Below are positions 1 through 6,041 of a stretch of 6,041 bases of DNA, piece after piece. Location of the stretch: positions 1 through 6,041 of the forward strand of contig JAESTI010000005.1 in assembly GCA_016763665.1 (NCBI GenBank), given 5' to 3'. The notes below the pieces were generated by a model. It worked only from the letters and a program-made list of their open reading frames with translations, made no database searches and had not been told where the DNA came from. This DNA is from Bacteroidia bacterium (lineage in GTDB: Bacteria > Bacteroidota > Bacteroidia > Flavobacteriales > NORP286). Positions within the stretch are counted from its first letter, which is position 1, and each line of letters opens with the position of its first letter. The position numbers and the translations under genes are program-made.

Positions 1-2358
1 AGTTTCCGATACATATTCTTCGATAGGAGAACGGATCATATCCTCACTTATCTTTTTAAACATATAAAACCCAAGGTCGCTGTATAAATATTCTTTTCTC
101 CATCTCTTCACTTTAGAATCAATAATTTCTTCCATTATTGTATTTCCATATGCCTCCTTGATGTAAAGACTATCAGCCACCCTCAATAAAAACTCCTTAT
201 TTTTAACAGAACTATACATATCCAGATAATTACCATCACTAACCGTGCTTGTCCAAAATGGTATCCATGCTTTTAATCCTGCCTGGTGAGTTAAAATATG
301 GCGGATCTCCATTTTTCTTTTGTTCGTTCCGTCCAGATCCGGTAAGTAATTCGATAAAGGTTTATCTACATCCAATAATCCCAGATCATATAATTGCATC
401 AATGTAGGAACAGTCGAAGCAATTTTTGTGATAGATGCAAGATCATAAAGGTCAGTATTCTTCACTGGTTTTACCTTATCATAAGTATGATAACCGAAAG
501 ATTTTTGATAAAAAACCTTTCCATCCTTTGCGATAAGTATTTGGCAACCGGGAGTAGCCTTTTCCTCAATGGCATAGTTAGCAATTGAATCTATTTTAAG
601 AAGATATGACTGAGAAATTCCAAGTTCGCTAGGTGAAGTATATTTTAATCGAATAGTTGATTCAATAACATCTCCTACACCTTCCGGAAATTCCTTGGAT
701 GCTGAAACCGGTAGTTTACCCGAAACCGGAATTGCTCCAAAAATTACTTCAGCCGTAGCTTTTTGTGCTATCGAATTATCCTGATGAGCTACTAAAATGG
801 GGTAACTATTATCAAAAAACTTCAGTGAGTATGGGCTTCCAAAAATTGCCACAATGATATTGGTTTTATCCATTAATACATTGATTAATGATTTCGTTTC
901 AGGTGTCACTCCGAACCCTTTGCTCGCATATTTACTAAGATCATGAAGACTAATAATCACAAGGTCTGACTTCTCTAATTTGTGCAACAGTTCCTGCACT
1001 TGTTTCGGGCCTGGAGATTTGGATATCTGGTAATGGTTACAGGGAACATATTTTGATATCACTTTTTGGAGATCATTAATGGAATCTTCACCCACCGCCA
1101 ATGTTGAGATACTTAAGGTATCTAGCATCTTCAACGGTAATAGATCATTATTATTTAGCAATACTAAAGATTGTTCATGCAATTGTTGTTTTAACAATTC
1201 AGCTTCAATAGTATTCAAGTCATTGAACAAGTTATCTAATTCAACCAGTTTATTTTCAGGAAGCCCAACTCCAAACTTTGCTGTTAATATTTTCTTCACC
1301 CTGTTGTCAATATCTGGATTTGAGATAATACCATCTTTAAGAGCCTTCTTAATTGACTTGACTGCCTTAGCAACATTCTCAGGAAAAAGCAAAACATCAT
1401 TGCCTGCTATCAATGCTTTTACCTCTATTTCCCCTGATCTGTAATTAGAAGTAACTCCTTTCATGTTTAGAGCATCGGTAAATATCAATCCTTTGAAATC
1501 CATCTTTTCTTTCAATAGATTATTGACAATGGAATAAGATAAAGTTGCAGGTTTATTATCAGATCTATCCAGTGACGGAATATTCAAGTGGGCAACCATA
1601 ATTCCACCTACGCCATTTTCAATAGCATTTTTAAATGGGTATAACTCCACTTCTTTAAGTCTTCTCTTAGAATGTTTGATGACAGGAAGTGTATGGTGAG
1701 AATCAGTATCCGTATCTCCGTGTCCGGGAAAATGCTTTCCAACAGCTATAACACCTCCATCTTGAAGTCCCTTGATATATGCAATCCCTTTTTGGGTGAC
1801 ATTATATTTATTTTCACCAAAAGCTCGATAACCAATCACCGGATTATTAGGATTGTTATTGATATCTATCACCGGTGCAAAATTTACATGAACCCCTAAC
1901 CGTTTACATTGGCGGGCAATTTCTTTACCCATTTTATAGATCATTTGATCATCCTGCATGCTGCCTAAAGTCATTTGATAAGGGAACATCAAAGTACTAT
2001 CTAACCTCATTGACAAACCCCACTCAGCATCCATGGCAATTAACAAAGGAATCTCGGATAGGGATTGATAAATATTGGTTTGTTTCGCTTGTCTTAACGG
2101 TCCTCCCTGAAAAAAGATCAATCCACCGAGATGGTATTTTTCTATTAGTAAAGAAACCTCCTTAACATGGCTTTCTCCCTTATTAGAATATGCCGCAACC
2201 ATTAAGATCTGGCCAATTTTCTCATCGATTGTTAAAATGCTGAAAACTGAGTCAACCCATTTATTGGAGTTTTCTGAAACTGAAAGGGAATAATTTTGAC
2301 ACCAACCCGTTAAGGTGAGCAGTAATAATATAAAGCTGAGAACCAGATATCTAAGCAT
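1..2358 (-). CDS. Secreted bifunctional NagZ-type GH3 beta-N-acetylglucosaminidase fused to a beta-lactamase-fold serine hydrolase (AmiE-like); C-terminus beyond the window
   Basis: An uninterrupted minus-strand frame of 786 codons begins at ATG 2358-2356 and leaves the window inside its last domain. Residues 1-20 form a signal peptide (Leu-rich core, probable cleavage C20|Q21; Trp at -1 argues against a lipobox), so the protein should be periplasmic. Residues ~25-360 are a GH3 barrel: MDAEWG with D110, APVIDI at 161-166, R178-A-F-G, KHFPGHG at 208-214, then D219-S-H221 (the NagZ Asp-His acid/base dyad), and TDALNM with nucleophile D295. Residues ~365-565 look like the second GH3 alpha/beta domain. 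From ~580 a beta-lactamase/esterase-like domain has S642-I-T-K645 (SxxK) and Y759-S-D761; its third motif and roughly 200 residues should lie outside. In Bacillus, NagZ removes GlcNAc from muropeptides and separate AmiE then cuts MurNAc from the peptide, so the fusion would do both steps in peptidoglycan turnover. GH3 assignment is firm; the amidase activity is inferred. Confidence 0.93.
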   Translation of the reverse strand, partial: MLRYLVLSFILLLLTLTGWCQNYSLSVSENSNKWVDSVFSILTIDEKIGQILMVAAYSNKGESHVKEVSLLIEKYHLGGLIFFQGGPLRQAKQTNIYQSLSEIPLLIAMDAEWGLSMRLDSTLMFPYQMTLGSMQDDQMIYKMGKEIARQCKRLGVHVNFAPVIDINNNPNNPVIGYRAFGENKYNVTQKGIAYIKGLQDGGVIAVGKHFPGHGDTDTDSHHTLPVIKHSKRRLKEVELYPFKNAIENGVGGIMVAHLNIPSLDRSDNKPATLSYSIVNNLLKEKMDFKGLIFTDALNMKGVTSNYRSGEIEVKALIAGNDVLLFPENVAKAVKSIKKALKDGIISNPDIDNRVKKILTAKFGVGLPENKLVELDNLFNDLNTIEAELLKQQLHEQSLVLLNNNDLLPLKMLDTLSISTLAVGEDSINDLQKVISKYVPCNHYQISKSPGPKQVQELLHKLEKSDLVIISLHDLSKYASKGFGVTPETKSLINVLMDKTNIIVAIFGSPYSLKFFDNSYPILVAHQDNSIAQKATAEVIFGAIPVSGKLPVSASKEFPEGVGDVIESTIRLKYTSPSELGISQSYLLKIDSIANYAIEEKATPGCQILIAKDGKVFYQKSFGYHTYDKVKPVKNTDLYDLASITKIASTVPTLMQLYDLGLLDVDKPLSNYLPDLDGTNKRKMEIRHILTHQAGLKAWIPFWTSTVSDGNYLDMYSSVKNKEFLLRVADSLYIKEAYGNTIMEEIIDSKVKRWRKEYLYSDLGFYMFKKISEDMIRSPIEEYVSET

Positions 2359-2374
2359 ATTGCTTGTAAATTTT

Positions 2375-2382
2375 TAGCTTTG
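2375..2382 (+). promoter_or_regulatory. Possible Bacteroidota -7 promoter element (TAGCTTTG)
   Basis: TAGCTTTG fits the Bacteroidota -7 consensus TAnnTTTG and lies 45 bp upstream of the ATG at 2428, in the 69-bp gap (2359-2427) between the two divergent genes. It could drive the five-gene rightward operon. The usual -33 TTTG is not present at the normal distance; the nearest TTG (2360-2362) is only 12 bp away, so this is a half match. The divergent leftward promoter must be in the same gap, but no good match was found for it. Confidence 0.25.
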
Positions 2383-2427
2383 CAGTTGCTCGAACAAAAT
2401 AACAAATAACATTTCAGAATTACTCGA

Positions 2428-2688
2428 ATGTTTAAACCTAAATTACCATCATTCATTAAAATCCCGAAGAACAAGAGTTTTGAATTTATTCCACGATACT
2501 ATGATCAGGAGAAAGAACAATATGATGAAAAGGTTGAGAGAATTAAAAGAGAACTGGAAACCGGAAGAAAAGAGATAAAGTTCAAACACACTGCACAAGG
2601 ACCTTTCACTCAATATAACTATTCCAGCATACGGTTTATTATCATTTTGGCTCTTTTATTGATAGTATTTTATTGGTTGCTTCAATAA
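2428..2688 (+). CDS. Small C-terminally membrane-anchored protein with PRYYD motif (conserved Bacteroidota type, function unknown)
   Basis: An 86-residue protein. The N-terminal part is soluble and basic and holds the stretch F-E-F-I-P-R-Y-Y-D (residues 18-26). A highly charged, Lys/Glu-rich segment follows (~27-53) that is probably helical, then a single hydrophobic segment at ~69-85 ending one residue before the C-terminus. There is no signal peptide, so the likely topology is a cytoplasmic N-terminus with a tail anchor in the inner membrane. The PRYYD plus C-terminal membrane-helix layout resembles a widespread small Bacteroidota protein that databases sometimes label riboflavin synthase subunit beta because of its neighbours; nothing here supports riboflavin synthesis. 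The ATG has no Shine-Dalgarno, which is normal for this phylum. It is the first gene of the rightward operon, 6 bp ahead of the next gene. Real gene: likely; function: unknown. Confidence 0.82.
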   Translation: MFKPKLPSFIKIPKNKSFEFIPRYYDQEKEQYDEKVERIKRELETGRKEIKFKHTAQGPFTQYNYSSIRFIIILALLLIVFYWLLQ

Positions 2689-2694
2689 ACAACA

Positions 2695-3618
2695 ATGCGT
2701 TTTTATCTTATCAAATTAATTTTATTTTTCTCAATTGTGATGTCCTTTGAAGGATGCATTTTCCCCGATGGCCCCGTTACAGTTGAGATAATAAGAATTG
2801 ATACTAACCTGAGTACAAAAGGCATCAAAACAATTGCATTTGTATACTTAGATAATATTTACACATCTAACACCAATGGAAAGAACGTAAATCAAATTAC
2901 TTCGGATTCTGTTTATGTTAAAAATCTTTCGTTGGGTTACCGAGGTGGAAAAATCGCATATAGAACAACCGACAATGCTATAGTTGTAATTGATACTACA
3001 GGAACACAAATTGTAAATCAACCATCATATACAAACATTCGGTCATTTGGGTGGAGCAAAGATGATTCTACATTGTACATGTACGATGGAACAGATATCA
3101 TTTTTCACGGCCCCGATATAGATATACCTCCATTTGAATTTGACACCAGCCTCACTAACATTGTAATGAACAAAATTGCTATTTCACGCAATAAAGATTT
3201 GGCGTATTCATACGAAGCAGAAAGCCCAACCTTAGGGACAATGAACTATTTAACTATCAACTTCAATGATTCCACTAAATCGGATGTTACGTATTTTAAT
3301 TTTGCCAGCTCTGGTATTTCCATTGAAGACTTACTATGGTCTGGTAAAGGCAATGTTATCATGTTCTCAATTTCCAACATTAAATATTATTGGGACTTGA
3401 AATTCGAAACTCCCGATGAACTCGGAACATTAAAAAGCGCAACTTATTTTACGCTTAGTTTTGATAGCAAAGAAATTCTTTACTCAGAAAATAATGCAGG
3501 TTTTTCTGGATTGTCATACAATTTATATGTACTAAGTTTAGAAAGCTCATCGAACAGTCGATATATCACTAATTATGGTGACGAGTCCACAAGTGAATTG
3601 ATTGCTGATTGGAAGTAA
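2695..3618 (+). CDS. Lipoprotein with TolB-like / PD40 beta-propeller
   Basis: A 307-residue protein with a lipoprotein-like signal: short basic n-region, hydrophobic core (8-18), and F-E-G-C21 as the probable lipidation site. The lipobox is weak (Phe at -3, Glu at -2), but Gly-Cys right after the core supports it. The rest is beta-rich with propeller-like repeats: D-N-I-Y-T-S-N-T-N-G-K near 53-63 followed by Q-I-T (67-69) is a typical PD40 blade, with further blades around 86-109, 118-137, 163-191, 213-235 and 254-285. The C-terminal end, I-T-N-Y-G-D (291-296) to D-W-K, resembles a closing blade. About six blades fit the length. TolB-like propellers usually bind peptides or proteins and are not enzymes; a scaffold role in the periplasm or at the outer membrane is inferred. 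The ATG lies 6 bp after the preceding stop, and the stop touches the ATG of the M48-like gene, suggesting coupled translation. The partner is unknown. Confidence 0.85.
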   Translation: MRFYLIKLILFFSIVMSFEGCIFPDGPVTVEIIRIDTNLSTKGIKTIAFVYLDNIYTSNTNGKNVNQITSDSVYVKNLSLGYRGGKIAYRTTDNAIVVIDTTGTQIVNQPSYTNIRSFGWSKDDSTLYMYDGTDIIFHGPDIDIPPFEFDTSLTNIVMNKIAISRNKDLAYSYEAESPTLGTMNYLTINFNDSTKSDVTYFNFASSGISIEDLLWSGKGNVIMFSISNIKYYWDLKFETPDELGTLKSATYFTLSFDSKEILYSENNAGFSGLSYNLYVLSLESSSNSRYITNYGDESTSELIADWK

Positions 3619-5025
3619 ATGAACAGGTTTATATACATATTGTTGTTTTCATTCAGTTGTTCATATGGCCAAGGTGTAAATTATACTACTGATTACCAGC
3701 CTATTGAATTCACTGGAAGAATTCCTGCTCATTATCTATCCATGATGGATATTGAAAACGATGATCCTGAACAAGAAACAGCATTAACTGCAATTGGCAA
3801 TTACCATTTAAGTCAACTTTTCAGGAAAGGAGAAATTTATATAAACGATGATATTTCAAAGTACATAAATAGTTTACTTCAAAAAATAAAATCAAAAAAT
3901 CCTGAAGTAAGAAATAGAATATATGTCTATTTATGCAAATCTCAGCATACGGATATTTTTTCTACTCCATCCGGAAATATCTTTATGAGCCTTGGATTGT
4001 TGTCTAAAGTAAAGGACGAAAATGAACTCGCCTTTTTAATTGCAAAAGAGATAGCACACATCAAAAACAATCATCCTTATGTTGCTCCGATAAAGAGAAG
4101 GAACATTGCGCATTTAATATTGACCCGGGGCTCAACTTTTTTAGAAACCTCTAATCACTTTAGCAGAAGTATTCCGTATAAACTAAAATCAGACAAAGAA
4201 GCCATTTCACTAATACAAAATGCCGGTTTTGAGGCAGAAAATGCAATCACCGTAATCGAACTTTTAAACATTAACAATCAAACGCCAGACGATGGGCCAA
4301 TTAATTATTCAGCAATATTCAATACAGATTCAGTAAAAATAGACCCTGCATTTTTTAGTAGTCATGATCCATCTGATGATCCTACAATAAAAGGATTTGC
4401 CGATAATTTTACAATAAACAATAATGCTTTGCTCGTGTCTCCAATTCAAAGTGAGATAACTATAAGACTGGATTCATTAGCCAAATTCATCAACAAATTA
4501 AACCAATCCACAATAACATCTTTACAAAGTGATTCATTATTTAGGGAAATACATACCATTACTCAATTCGAAATGGTTGAATTGACTTTTAATCAAACAA
4601 ATTACATCAAAAGTTTGGTTGTTATATCAAAATTAGCTGGCCAATATCCCGAAAATATTTATTTAAAAGCTAAACTCATAGAAAACCTTTATGCTCTTTA
4701 CTATTTCAAATCTATCTGGAAAGTAACTGCTCTTATAGATGAAAGGAACACAGATCACAACTATATAGCCATTGGCAATATGATCAAAAGGGTGCCAACA
4801 AAAGACCTCTTGGTACTTTGCTATGAACATATCAAGCAATTATATAATAACAATAAAGAAAACGGAGAATTGATAATACTAATGGCTAAAATAGATGAAA
4901 CCAAATACAATATTGCTCATGCAAAACCTTTTTATAAAGCATACAGGAAGCAATTTTCAAATGGAAAACATTCAGAATTTGCAAGAGCTAAAATGCTTTC
5001 ATTACTTGAAGAACAATCTCAATAA
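3619..5025 (+). CDS. Secreted M48-metalloprotease-like protein with helical/TPR-like C-terminus, zinc site degenerate (probable pseudo-protease)
   Basis: A 468-residue protein with a signal peptide (1-17, cleavage probably G17|Q18). Residues ~50-215 follow the M48 layout: P-S-G-N-I-F-M-S-L-G-L-L (117-128; family form G-x-I-x-x-x-x-G-L-L), then D-E-N-E-L-A (133-138), the helix K143-E-I-A-H147 where active members have HExxH, H152, and Y-K188-L-K-S-D192 followed by A-G-F (202-204), aligning without gaps to the family ExEAD...AGY segment. Thus the first zinc His is Lys (AAA, 4045-4047) and the third-ligand Glu is Lys (AAA, 4180-4182), while E144, H147 and D192 remain. Zinc binding and proteolysis are therefore unlikely. 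Residues ~310-465 are helical and plausibly TPR-like, giving an M48-plus-TPR order like BepA, a periplasmic protease/chaperone for outer-membrane proteins. Its gene is fused tightly to the propeller lipoprotein gene (stop-start TAAATG) and lies 8 bp before the next lipoprotein. Fold call strong; inactivity inferred from the residues. Confidence 0.88.
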   Translation: MNRFIYILLFSFSCSYGQGVNYTTDYQPIEFTGRIPAHYLSMMDIENDDPEQETALTAIGNYHLSQLFRKGEIYINDDISKYINSLLQKIKSKNPEVRNRIYVYLCKSQHTDIFSTPSGNIFMSLGLLSKVKDENELAFLIAKEIAHIKNNHPYVAPIKRRNIAHLILTRGSTFLETSNHFSRSIPYKLKSDKEAISLIQNAGFEAENAITVIELLNINNQTPDDGPINYSAIFNTDSVKIDPAFFSSHDPSDDPTIKGFADNFTINNNALLVSPIQSEITIRLDSLAKFINKLNQSTITSLQSDSLFREIHTITQFEMVELTFNQTNYIKSLVVISKLAGQYPENIYLKAKLIENLYALYYFKSIWKVTALIDERNTDHNYIAIGNMIKRVPTKDLLVLCYEHIKQLYNNNKENGELIILMAKIDETKYNIAHAKPFYKAYRKQFSNGKHSEFARAKMLSLLEEQSQ

Positions 5026-5033
5026 ATTTAACC

Positions 5034-5792
5034 TTGAAAATTAAAAATATATATCCTCTATTATTTATCTGTATTCTGACAATTCTGCTATCGGGTTGCT
5101 ATACTTTCCTACATGTTGATGTAAAGCAGAATACTAATAATGTTGTTTCTAAAGTAATAGTAATTGATCCTGAGTTTGAGAAAATTGAATCAAAAAGCAG
5201 CTTGAGGAATCTAAGTATTGTGGATAACGACAGTCAGGAGTTTATTGAATCTCTAAAGGAAAATGCAGAGAAAACAAAAGTGGAAGTTGATATAATTGAG
5301 CATCAAAACATTAGCAATAAGAACCTGAACTATTTTAATGTTTTGCTGAATTTAAAGAGGGATATCTATAATGCATCCAGGTTGCAACAACCTCCGGATA
5401 AAAAATTCTATAGAAATATCTCATTTAACGGAAGTTGGACAAAGCCAAGTAATACAAAAGATATCAAAAACCCAATTAATATTCCATCAAAATATAGCTA
5501 CCTAGCAAAAAAATATCAAACTCCATTTTTCGCTATTCAGGGAGTACTTTATGTCAAAAAAATGAACAATGTGGATTTAGGGCAATTGATGTTGGTTCCT
5601 CCGGTGGGTTTCGCATCGTTTTTTAAACCTGATCACAATACTTATTACTATTACATCATTGCCAACGTGGAAACCGGAGAGATCGTTTATCGGGAATACA
5701 GAACATTTTATAACAAACCAACAAAGGCAAATTTGGATCCTATTATCTATGACAGTTATAGAGTTCTTACAAAGTTAACTAGAGGAAAATGA
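5034..5792 (+). CDS. Lipoprotein of unknown function, TTG start
   Basis: A 252-residue protein. TTG at 5034 is chosen because the in-frame stop is at 5007-5009, no ATG or GTG lies between, and TTG gives a textbook lipoprotein signal: M-K-I-K-N, hydrophobic core, and L-L-S-G-C22. A later start would lose it. The mature protein has a charged region with I-E-S-L-K-E-N-A-E-K near 70-80, a K/S/N-rich middle (~120-158), and a C-terminal alpha/beta part. There, V-L-Y-V-K-K (~171-176) and the strand-turn-strand A-N-V-E-T-G-E-I-V-Y-R-E (~210-221) recall the D-x-x-T-G-x-I-x-W pattern of CsgG/LpoB/GNA1162-type lipoproteins. That similarity is only suggestive. The 3' end overlaps the next ATG by 4 bp, so it is probably made together with the barrel protein downstream, and an accessory role at the outer membrane fits. 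I do not recognise the exact family. Confidence 0.85.
   Translation: MKIKNIYPLLFICILTILLSGCYTFLHVDVKQNTNNVVSKVIVIDPEFEKIESKSSLRNLSIVDNDSQEFIESLKENAEKTKVEVDIIEHQNISNKNLNYFNVLLNLKRDIYNASRLQQPPDKKFYRNISFNGSWTKPSNTKDIKNPINIPSKYSYLAKKYQTPFFAIQGVLYVKKMNNVDLGQLMLVPPVGFASFFKPDHNTYYYYIIANVETGEIVYREYRTFYNKPTKANLDPIIYDSYRVLTKLTRGK
5781..5786 (+). promoter_or_regulatory. Possible Shine-Dalgarno AGAGGA before the ATG at 5789
   Basis: AGAGGA lies within the last codons of the upstream lipoprotein gene, two bases before the ATG. It is the only purine-rich, anti-SD-like stretch seen before any start in the window. The spacing is shorter than ideal, so re-initiation through the ATGA overlap may matter more. 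Confidence 0.3.
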
Positions 5793-6041
5793 AAGTCGTA
5801 TTCAAAATAAGTGCTTTGTTATTGATTCTTGTTTGGGGATCAGTAAATGGATATTCACAAACCAGTGGGTTTCTTGGGAAACGCTTCATTCTTAATTCTG
5901 AATTATTCTCGTCCCTGTTTGATAAAGGGTATGATGCCGGGGCAGAATATGTACTAACAAGAAACTTGTCATTTTATACTGATTATCATTACAGAAATAA
6001 AAACTACCGGCAAAAACTATTGCCTTATTATTCCAGATATG
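5789..6041 (+). CDS. Probable outer-membrane beta-barrel protein, N-terminal 84 residues only (runs off the window)
   Basis: The frame opens at ATG 5789, overlapping the upstream stop as ATGA, and stays open to the window edge (84 codons plus one base). Residues 1-23 are a signal peptide: K-V-V-F-K n-region, Leu/Ile core, and cleavage likely at S23|Q24, the usual Bacteroidota Ser/Ala-Gln site. The mature start, T-S-G-F-L-G-K-R-F (25-33), is followed by alternating polar/hydrophobic strands, about 31-44 and, after D-K-G-Y-D, about 50-57 and 60-68 (L-S-F-Y-T-D-Y-H-Y). Many aromatics, amphipathic strands and short turns are the pattern of Bacteroidota outer-membrane barrels, where a G-(F/Y)-x-G-K-(R/K) start is common. 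Length, barrel size and C-terminal residue cannot be seen. As the last visible gene of the operon it would give an outer-membrane partner to the two lipoproteins and the M48-like protein. It could instead be another beta-rich surface protein. Confidence 0.72.
   Translation, partial: MKVVFKISALLLILVWGSVNGYSQTSGFLGKRFILNSELFSSLFDKGYDAGAEYVLTRNLSFYTDYHYRNKNYRQKLLPYYSRY

Larger units (their letters stand above)
2428..6041 (+). other. Predicted five-gene envelope operon (continues past the window)
   Basis: Five same-strand genes follow one another with gaps of 6 bp, 0 bp (stop TAA directly followed by ATG at 3619), 8 bp, and a 4-bp ATGA overlap at 5789-5792. No terminator-like hairpin with a T-run is seen between them. 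Four of the five products carry export signals (two lipoproteins, one soluble periplasmic protein, one probable outer-membrane barrel) and the first has a membrane anchor. Such packing is usual for co-transcribed and often co-functioning genes. The joint role is inference; the end of the operon is outside the window. Confidence 0.75.

Noticed and set aside
394..588. Plus-strand open frame of 64 codons
   Set aside because: It lies wholly opposite the well-supported GH3/serine-hydrolase gene, and its translation has no recognisable domain; antisense shadow.
1079..1444. Plus-strand open frame of 121 codons
   Set aside because: Antisense to the GH3 domain, which has clear catalytic motifs; low-complexity Ser/Asn-rich translation; shadow.
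1672..2165. Two overlapping plus-strand frames (1672-1899 and 1875-2165)
   Set aside because: Both are opposite the GH3 catalytic motifs and show no domain or start signal of their own.
2359..2427. Leftward promoter for the GH3 fusion gene
   Set aside because: On the minus strand only near misses such as TATTTTG (one base short of TAnnTTTG) are present without a well-placed -33 element.
2428..2688. Riboflavin synthase beta subunit as a name for the small protein
   Set aside because: The protein is far too short, has a membrane helix and shows no lumazine-synthase features; that label comes from gene neighbourhoods in other genomes.
3619..5025. Annotation as an active M48 zinc protease
   Set aside because: Two of the three expected zinc ligands (K143 for His, K188 for Glu) are missing in an otherwise clean alignment.
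5026..5033. Terminator or separate promoter between the M48-like gene and the second lipoprotein gene
   Set aside because: Only 8 bp are available and there is no inverted repeat with a T-run; the genes read as one operon.

Overview
The window looks like a piece of chromosome from a member of the Bacteroidota, probably Cytophagales-like. The evidence is AT-rich DNA, almost no Shine-Dalgarno sequences, many signal peptides ending just before a Gln, and typical protein types: a secreted NagZ/serine-hydrolase fusion, lipoproteins, a beta-propeller lipoprotein, and a G-F-L-G-K-R-type outer-membrane barrel start. The genus cannot be settled from this sequence.

Layout: two transcription units diverge from a 69-bp gap at 2359-2427. 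The left half (2358 down to 1, minus strand) is one long gene that runs off the window. It encodes an exported two-enzyme protein, a NagZ-type GH3 beta-N-acetylglucosaminidase fused to a beta-lactamase-fold serine hydrolase like Bacillus AmiE. Its last part is outside the window.

The right half (2428-6041, plus strand) is a tight run of five genes with gaps of 6, 0 and 8 bp and then a 4-bp overlap, very probably one operon. In order they encode: a small protein with a C-terminal membrane anchor and a P-R-Y-Y-D motif; a lipoprotein with a TolB-like propeller; a secreted M48-metalloprotease-like protein with a helical, perhaps TPR, tail; a second lipoprotein that starts at TTG; and the first 84 codons of a probable outer-membrane beta-barrel protein. 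Four of the five are predicted to be exported.

The most notable observation is that the M48-like protein keeps the family's fold motifs but has Lys at two of the three zinc-ligand positions: KEIAH instead of HExxH, and K188 where the third-ligand Glu should be. It is probably a pseudo-protease. Together with two lipoproteins and a barrel, this suggests an envelope-assembly or scaffold complex rather than a simple proteolytic pathway. The function of the operon is not known to me, and the complex is inference. No RNA genes, mobile elements, CRISPR arrays, long repeats or convincing terminators were seen, and essentially all of the sequence is coding.
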